From an uncultured Lachnospiraceae bacterium (GTDB taxonomy: Bacteria > Bacillota_A > Clostridia > Lachnospirales > Lachnospiraceae): a stretch of 11,863 bases of DNA. Each line of letters starts with the position of its first letter. Position 1 is the first letter of the stretch. Both the position numbers and the translations under genes were made by a program. Of this stretch, positions 7,202-11,863 are shown one piece after another. The notes below the pieces were generated by a model, which saw only the letters and a program-made list of their open reading frames with translations, was not told where the DNA came from and searched no databases. The stretch lies in assembly GCA_947175285.1 (NCBI GenBank), contig CAMWMM010000101.1:1-11863 (forward strand). The letters run 5' to 3'.

Positions 7202-7244
7202 CTCCTTTAGTTTTGTTTTAGGTGAGGAAGGTCTCGAACTCACC
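7202..7244 (-). ncRNA. preQ1-I riboswitch controlling queT
   Basis: The leader RNA shows the compact preQ1 class I layout. P1 is GGUGAG (7244-7239) paired with CUCACC (7226-7221). The 12-base loop begins UUC and ends in the C position that reads preQ1 in the Bacillus aptamer, which has the same loop length. An A-rich tail, UAAAACAAAACUAAAGGAG, follows. The tail CU can pair with AG in the loop (G7233-C7210, A7234-U7209), and the GG of the ribosome binding site can pair further as in the Thermoanaerobacter aptamer. Because the Shine-Dalgarno is part of the tail, control is probably translational: preQ1 would hide it and lower QueT synthesis. The pseudoknot was judged by eye only. Confidence 0.75.
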
Positions 7245-7270
7245 GTGTATATTTTGAAGGATTCCCCGTC

Positions 7271-10162
7271 TTAACGGTTCATCTTACTTCCGCATTTCGG
7301 ACATACATTACCGCCCTTATAGGCATAGCCGCACCGGTAGCAGTGGATGATGTCATGTTTTTCTTTTGACATATATTCAATACTCCGGGACTCCGGTTTT
7401 TCCTGAAGATAATCAATAAAACTGTCCATGACTTCCGAGAATGCTTTCTGATATTTACCGGGAATAACGCTCGGAAGTTTTATCTGTTCTCCGGTAAAGG
7501 TGGTTGCAAAAATGCCTTTGCTGAATAGTTTCTTGTTTACCTTTATTGTATTAATATCCACAATGGGAATGATACAGGAATTTAAAAAAGTATGGCAGAA
7601 AATATGGTCGGGTGTGAGGACAAAGCCCTCCTTGCCGTTTCCCGCACGGGAACTGTCGCAGACCATCAGAGGATATTCATATTGGTCTCTGGAAGAGGCA
7701 TAGCTGTTAATCGCACGCCGCATAGCCGTCTTGTTCTCATCATTTTCTTCTTCGCTTTCCTCATTTTTTTTCAATTCGGCACGCGCATCATAGAAGTAGA
7801 GACTGCTCCTGTCGGGGAGCTTTTCTTCCATATTTTTTTTCAGCTTCCGCATCAATTGGACGCTTTCATCAGTTTTTAACTTGGTAAGGCGCCTTTGAAT
7901 CATTTCTAACGTATTTGTTTTTAATTCCGGCAGAAAGACGCCTTTCTTAATCTGCTCGTACATCTCTATACCCTCTGAAAAAGAAAATGTCACAAGGCTT
8001 GGGCAGATTTTTTCAATTTTAGCTTCGTCTATTCTGCGGATTTTATCATATATTTTTTCTAAGAACGGCTCTTTGTTTTCCTTGCTGTAATCAAGCTGCT
8101 GCAATTGTTCGTATAAATTCCAGAGAGCAATTCTGTCTTTTTTTTCACTGCGCTTTACCATAGCAGATATTTCTTCGATTTCAGCCATGTTCTGCCGTTC
8201 TTCTAATTGTCTGCGGTAAGGGGTTAAATCCACTTCTTTGTACTGGTCCAGTTTGTTCAAATAGACAGCAAGCTGCTTCCGGTTAAGATTGTTCGGCATC
8301 TGCGTAAGGAGATGCTCAACCTCTCGTACGGCACGACCGGATTTCATGGATTTCAGTTTCTCTACGGTTTCTTTCTTTAATTCGTCCGGAACGTCACGGC
8401 TCTCTACGTATGCAATAGTCTGTTCAATTTCCGCATAACTCATCTTTTTGCATTGTTCCACTTTTTGTTTCAGGGCAGCCGCTTCCGCTTCGTAGAGAAG
8501 ATTGTCAATTTTCTTCTTGTAGCTATCTTTTTCTTCGCCAGACAAAACGGTCTCTTTGACAATCTGTTTTCTTAAGTCAGTAAGCTGCTTGAAAGATAAT
8601 TTGTTTATAACACCCATGCGGGCGTCATATTTTGCAGTCAGTTTTTCACGAAGAATGCCTGTTACCGTTTCTATATATTCACTGTTCGGAGCATTGACGC
8701 CAAATTCCGATAAAGAGGCTTTGTCGGAACGTTCCAGATGCTCTAAAATAGACTTTAACTCATCAGTTGATTTTTCCTTTAGATAGGAGGTGTCCGGCGT
8801 TGGTTCGGAAACTCTTTTCTGGTATGCAGAGTCATGTCCGTCGGATGCAGGTGCCGTCATATCCGGTTTTTCCGTTTTGCCGGGAACTGCGTTTCCATGA
8901 ACATCATTTTGCGAGGTATTACGTGCGGCGCTGTGAGGTCTGTCTTGTACTTTTGTTGATTTGTCCTGCGCTTTGGCTGCCTGTGGAGGCGGAGTATCCG
9001 GCTTTTTCGCTGCATCGGTATCCAGCGCCCCTGCAGTCTGGTTTTGTGTAAATTGGGTAAGCATCTCTTTGATGCCTTTAAAGGCGGAGGCAGGAGAAAA
9101 GTCAATGGGCTCTTCCGTAAGCATTTCAGAGGTAATCTTATCTGTTTCCGTGCCGTTTCTCTTTTTGAGACTGCGTTCTGATGCAAATTCATTGAATTTA
9201 TAATTGGTTGTCCGTTCCGCTTTATCGCCCAGAATATCCAGATAATCTTCGTAGGCGGTTCTGTCCTCGTCAAATTGCAGATGATAGACATCCCCCTCCT
9301 GTAATAGTTTTCCCGGACGGGGAGTGTAAAAGGTATTACATTCATGGCAGGCATAGGTGCGCGCCATAAATACACGCCCTTCTTCCGTATCAATCAGCAA
9401 TTCTTTGTCCGTAGGATATACGCCGACATAGAGTTTTTGCGCACAATTCGGACACATATAATTCGTTATGTAGAAATCACGGCCGATTCTGGATTTTGCA
9501 GTATCGGCTTCTGTCTGGAGAGATTTCTTAAATTCATAGGATGCTTTTTTCCAACATAAATTATGCCAGAGACCGATTTGATAATCATAATCCGGTTCTG
9601 CATCATCCATGTTGTTTTGTGACGCTGGGTCTTTTGCAGGAACATCATCCTGCGCGTTATCTTCGGAGGTGATAAGACTCTGTCCTTCTTTTAGCTTTCC
9701 TTCGTCCTTTAGGAGCCTTAAAATAGCAAGCATGGTATCTTCATAGGTAACTTGCATGCCGTCTTTGAAAAAATGAAAATTTTCCGTAGTAAATCCCGGT
9801 TCTATGTTGACCGGACGAAGTATATTTTCAAATAGGGAATTAAGGGTGGTGTAGTCTTTGTCAACTTTAACGCTGATAGCGCCCCATTTTCCGAAAGTGT
9901 ACAGTATCATATTCATGACGTTGTTTAACAGTGTATCGTTTGGCATGCTTTCCAACTGCGCACTTTTTTCGGGAACTTCTATAATATTCGTGGATACTTT
10001 TTTATTGTCAAAATTAAAAACCAGAGAACGGATATCGCCTGCAAGTACCAGACTGTTATTCATGATAATAAAAGTATCTGTCCAAGTAACAGGTACTTTC
10101 ATTGCCTTGATTAATCTGCCGAATACTTTATGCAGTTCCGGATTTGCTTTTAGCAATAACAT
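7271..10162 (-). CDS. Unknown zinc-ribbon protein with helical repeats and a PH-like C-terminal region
   Basis: A 963-residue cytoplasmic protein; I do not recognise a named family. Order of parts: residues 1-160, a mixed alpha/beta N-terminal domain; an Asp-rich linker; a zinc-ribbon-like module with CPNC (237-240) and CHEC (272-275); a Pro/Ala/Lys/Asp-rich disordered linker (about 375-460); a charged helical region (about 464-777) with about six tandem units spaced near 52 residues; an acidic patch; a probable beta-rich PH-like domain (about 825-920, GFVLTPDHIF then KLPSVIPGKYQKAF); and a C-terminal zinc ribbon CYRC-x9-CPKC (941-957). No signal peptide, membrane helix or nucleotide-binding motif is seen. 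ATG 10162 with GGGGTGG five bases upstream is preferred to GTG 10171. It starts 21 bases after prs and is probably co-transcribed with it. A scaffold or nucleic-acid- or protein-binding role is possible but unproven. Confidence 0.85.
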   Translation of the reverse strand: MLLLKANPELHKVFGRLIKAMKVPVTWTDTFIIMNNSLVLAGDIRSLVFNFDNKKVSTNIIEVPEKSAQLESMPNDTLLNNVMNMILYTFGKWGAISVKVDKDYTTLNSLFENILRPVNIEPGFTTENFHFFKDGMQVTYEDTMLAILRLLKDEGKLKEGQSLITSEDNAQDDVPAKDPASQNNMDDAEPDYDYQIGLWHNLCWKKASYEFKKSLQTEADTAKSRIGRDFYITNYMCPNCAQKLYVGVYPTDKELLIDTEEGRVFMARTYACHECNTFYTPRPGKLLQEGDVYHLQFDEDRTAYEDYLDILGDKAERTTNYKFNEFASERSLKKRNGTETDKITSEMLTEEPIDFSPASAFKGIKEMLTQFTQNQTAGALDTDAAKKPDTPPPQAAKAQDKSTKVQDRPHSAARNTSQNDVHGNAVPGKTEKPDMTAPASDGHDSAYQKRVSEPTPDTSYLKEKSTDELKSILEHLERSDKASLSEFGVNAPNSEYIETVTGILREKLTAKYDARMGVINKLSFKQLTDLRKQIVKETVLSGEEKDSYKKKIDNLLYEAEAAALKQKVEQCKKMSYAEIEQTIAYVESRDVPDELKKETVEKLKSMKSGRAVREVEHLLTQMPNNLNRKQLAVYLNKLDQYKEVDLTPYRRQLEERQNMAEIEEISAMVKRSEKKDRIALWNLYEQLQQLDYSKENKEPFLEKIYDKIRRIDEAKIEKICPSLVTFSFSEGIEMYEQIKKGVFLPELKTNTLEMIQRRLTKLKTDESVQLMRKLKKNMEEKLPDRSSLYFYDARAELKKNEESEEENDENKTAMRRAINSYASSRDQYEYPLMVCDSSRAGNGKEGFVLTPDHIFCHTFLNSCIIPIVDINTIKVNKKLFSKGIFATTFTGEQIKLPSVIPGKYQKAFSEVMDSFIDYLQEKPESRSIEYMSKEKHDIIHCYRCGYAYKGGNVCPKCGSKMNR
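7832..8773 (-). repeat. Six tandem ~52-residue helical units within the zinc-ribbon protein
   Basis: Protein-level repeats counted on the 963-residue product. Units begin near residues 464 (KSTDEL), 522 (LSFKQL), 574 (MSYAEI), 626 (LNRKQL), 678 (IALWNL) and 728 (FSEGIE), with spacings of 58, 52, 52, 52 and 50. Each has a short amphipathic helix after the start motif, a turn with Glu/Pro/Lys, then a longer helix (for example SYKKKIDNLLYEAEAAALKQ). Sequence identity between units is low; the periodicity and hydrophobic pattern define them. They suggest a helical-hairpin solenoid or spectrin-like rod. Confidence 0.5.
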
Positions 10163-10183
10163 TGTAACCACCCCATCAGAGCA

Positions 10184-11368
10184 TTATAATTCACCAGCTT
10201 GATACTTTGCAACAATTGCATGAATACGTTCTACCGGGTTGAGCAGGTCGCTGATAGAGGAATCATGGTTCAGTGTGTCAATCAGGTAAGCGATGTATTT
10301 ACTCAAATCACAGTTAATATACCATTCACGTTCTAACAGTTCCGGTGTCTGATAAATCAGATTGGTCGTCAGGATTCTGTCAATGATTCCCCTTTCATAT
10401 GCTCTGTCAAAGCGGTCAAGTCCTGCTGTAAAAAGACCGAAAGTAGAACATACGAAAATGCGGTTTGCTTTTCTTGCTTTGAGAGCACCGGCGACTTCCA
10501 GAACACTTTCACCCGAGGAAATCATATCATCAATGATAATCATATCTTTCCCCTCTACGCTGCTGCCCAGAAATTCATGTGCAACGACAGGATTGCGCCC
10601 ATTGATAACGCGTGTATAGTCTTTTCTCTTATAGTACATACCGATATCCAATCCCAGAACATTCGCCATATAGATTGCTCTGCTCATACCGCCTTCGTCA
10701 GGGCTGATAACCATCATATGGCGGCTGTCGATATTTAATCCTTTTACATGATTCAAAAGTCCTTTAATAAACTGATATACGGGCTGTACGGTTTCAAAAC
10801 CATGCAGCGGAATGGCATTCTGGACTCTGGCATCGTGTGCATCAAAAGTAATAATGTTATCGACGCCCATATTTACCATTTCCTGTAAGGCGAGAGCGCA
10901 GTCAAGGGACTCTCTCGATGTTCTTTTATTCTGTCTGCTTTCATAGAGAAAGGGCATGATGACAGTGATTCTTCTTGCCCTGCCGCCGACAGCAGCAATG
11001 ATACGCTTTAAGTCCTGATAGTGGTCGTCGGGAGACATATGATTTTGATGTCCGCACAAAGAATAAGTCAGGCTGTAATTGGCAACATCCACAAGAATAT
11101 ATAAATCGTTACCGCGGACAGACTGCTTAATAATTCCTTTTGCTTCTCCGGAACCGAATCTCGGTACCTGAGCATCTAAAATATAAGAATCTCTCTGATA
11201 GCCGGTAAAAGCAAGACTGTCTTTGTGTTCGCTTTCCCGTTCCGCTCTCCATTTTACAAGATAATAATCTACTTTTTCACCTAATGTTTTACAGCCCTCT
11301 AACGGAATGATACCGAGGGAGCCGACAGGGATTGTTTCCAGGTTTCTTTTTTCTTCGCGTTTTGGCAT
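10184..11368 (-). CDS. prs: Ribose-phosphate pyrophosphokinase (PRPP synthetase), divergent long form
   Basis: A 394-residue protein with two type I phosphoribosyltransferase folds. It should make PRPP from ribose 5-phosphate and ATP for purine, pyrimidine, NAD, His and Trp synthesis. Visible: MPFLYESRQNKRTSRESLD (138-156, the flexible catalytic loop, canonically RQDRK), NIITFDAHDARVQ (171-183, counterpart of the canonical DLHA block), ISPDEGGMSRA (221-231), YYKRKDY (245-251, counterpart of the catalytic KR pair) and the PRPP loop IIIDDMISSGES (277-288). The loop normally reads DDxxDTGGT; here the Asp, Thr and second Gly are replaced. It is about 80 residues longer than standard Prs (about 315), with an extra N-terminus. 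ATG 11368 has GAGGA upstream, overlapping the end of the loader gene nine bases away, so the two may be translationally coupled. The differences suggest a second, clostridial-type paralog. Confidence 0.88.
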   Translation of the reverse strand: MPKREEKRNLETIPVGSLGIIPLEGCKTLGEKVDYYLVKWRAERESEHKDSLAFTGYQRDSYILDAQVPRFGSGEAKGIIKQSVRGNDLYILVDVANYSLTYSLCGHQNHMSPDDHYQDLKRIIAAVGGRARRITVIMPFLYESRQNKRTSRESLDCALALQEMVNMGVDNIITFDAHDARVQNAIPLHGFETVQPVYQFIKGLLNHVKGLNIDSRHMMVISPDEGGMSRAIYMANVLGLDIGMYYKRKDYTRVINGRNPVVAHEFLGSSVEGKDMIIIDDMISSGESVLEVAGALKARKANRIFVCSTFGLFTAGLDRFDRAYERGIIDRILTTNLIYQTPELLEREWYINCDLSKYIAYLIDTLNHDSSISDLLNPVERIHAIVAKYQAGEL

Positions 11369-11377
11369 GAGAAGTCC

Positions 11378-11863
11378 TCACTTTCTGTTCAGTAAACGTT
11401 TTTTGTACATGCGAATATCGGGACCGGTCAATTTACATATTTCGTAATGACTGGTAATGCGGGAAAAGATACGGTCAGAGTATCGGTTCCGCAGTTCTTC
11501 CAGAGAAAGATTAGTGGAGATTATGGTAGCTTTTTTTCCCATGTGGCGCTCATTCAGCAGAGAGAAAAGCTGGGAAGCGACAAACTGATTCGTCAATTCC
11601 GTACCCAAATCGTCAATAATCAACAGATCACACTGATAGAGGTCAGTATAACGTGATTTCTGGTCTTCTCTGTTTTTATAATCAAAAGAATATTTGGATA
11701 GCAATTCAAAAAGACCGGCTGCGCTGAAATAGATAACGGAATGTCCGCTCTCAATCAGTTCCTTGGCAACACAATTGGATAAGAATGATTTCCCCGTACC
11801 CACTGTACCATAAAAAAATAAATTATGGTAGTCGGAATTGAAATTTTTGATAAAATTCTGACA
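11378..11863 (-). CDS. DnaC/DnaI-like helicase-loader ATPase (partial, 5' end outside window)
   Basis: The C-terminal 161 residues of an AAA+ ATPase of the DnaC/DnaI/IstB-like group, open through the right edge of the window. It begins mid-protein with CQNFIKNF, followed by NLFFYGTVGTGKSF (Walker A, residues 14-27), CDLLIIDDLGTE (Walker B, about 78-89), a TIISTNLS sensor-1 strand (about 113-120) and YSDRIFSRI with a likely arginine finger. In Firmicutes such proteins load the replicative helicase DnaB/DnaC; the N-terminal helicase-binding and zinc part is missing here. A GTG at 11803 falls inside the Walker A motif and is not a start. No transposase is adjacent, which argues against an IstB role, and the conserved-looking operon with prs favours a housekeeping replication gene. 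Confidence 0.9.
   Translation of the reverse strand, partial: CQNFIKNFNSDYHNLFFYGTVGTGKSFLSNCVAKELIESGHSVIYFSAAGLFELLSKYSFDYKNREDQKSRYTDLYQCDLLIIDDLGTELTNQFVASQLFSLLNERHMGKKATIISTNLSLEELRNRYSDRIFSRITSHYEICKLTGPDIRMYKKRLLNRK

Noticed and set aside
7193..7243. A 17-residue N-terminal extension of QueT beginning MSSRPSSPK.
   Set aside because: The stretch is the riboswitch; the ATG at 7192 has a well-placed AAAGGAG and gives the normal family N-terminus.
7246..7274. TTAAGA, 17 bases, TATACA on the minus strand as a queT promoter.
   Set aside because: Its predicted start would fall inside or after the 5' arm of P1 of the riboswitch, destroying it; read-through from the upstream genes fits better.
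8857..9393. A 178-residue minus-strand reading frame overlapping the zinc-ribbon protein.
   Set aside because: It lies out of frame inside the disordered linker coding region of a clearly real gene, has a very basic low-complexity product and no ribosome binding site of note.
11378..11863. IstB-type transposon helper ATPase.
   Set aside because: The fold group is the same, but no IstA-like transposase or inverted repeats are seen and the gene is tightly linked to prs.
1..11863. CRISPR array, tRNA, rRNA or insertion sequence.
   Set aside because: No regularly spaced repeats, no cloverleaf or rRNA-like sequence and no transposase or terminal inverted repeats were found on either strand by eye.

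Overview
The window looks like a chromosomal segment from a low-to-mid GC Gram-positive anaerobe, most likely a Lachnospiraceae-type Clostridia. This is an inference from the gene set (HelD helicase, DnaC/DnaI-like loader ATPase, long-form PRPP synthetase, preQ1-controlled QueT), the AGGAGG-type ribosome binding sites and the protein sequences. No rRNA or other species marker is present.

Left block, about 1-3330, is very AT-rich: hand counts of two 60-base lines give 14/60 GC each. It holds the 5' part of an XRE-type repressor gene (minus strand, running off the left edge), a divergent regulatory gap with a near-perfect 25-bp direct repeat, and a plus-strand pair: an AlgI-type MBOAT O-acyltransferase followed 15 bases later by a membrane-anchored SGNH/DltD-like esterase or transferase. 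Together these look like a two-gene polysaccharide or wall O-acylation cassette, possibly controlled by the adjacent repressor.

Right block, about 3360-11863, has a higher GC content (24/60 and 30/60 in two sampled lines) and every gene is on the minus strand. Reading in the direction of transcription from the right edge: a partial DnaC/DnaI-like helicase-loader ATPase, a divergent long-form ribose-phosphate pyrophosphokinase, a large unknown protein with zinc-ribbon cysteines and about six helical repeats spaced roughly 52 residues apart, then queT, an ECF queuosine-precursor transporter subunit preceded by a preQ1-I-like riboswitch. The first three are separated by 9 and 21 bases and look like one operon. 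It ends in a strong 15-bp hairpin terminator. A separate unit follows: a HelD-family helicase fused through a Pro/Thr/Ala-rich linker to the N-terminal, galactose-mutarotase-like domain of a family 31 glycoside hydrolase (GH31).

The most unusual object is that HelD-GH31N fusion. It ends where the GH31 catalytic barrel would begin, its last codons spell a perfect Shine-Dalgarno, and the GC content changes just beyond it. It is either a new domain architecture (a transcription-recycling motor with a sugar-binding-type beta domain) or a scar left by replacement of the neighbouring DNA. The second object of interest is the zinc-ribbon/helical-repeat protein between prs and queT, which I cannot assign to a function.
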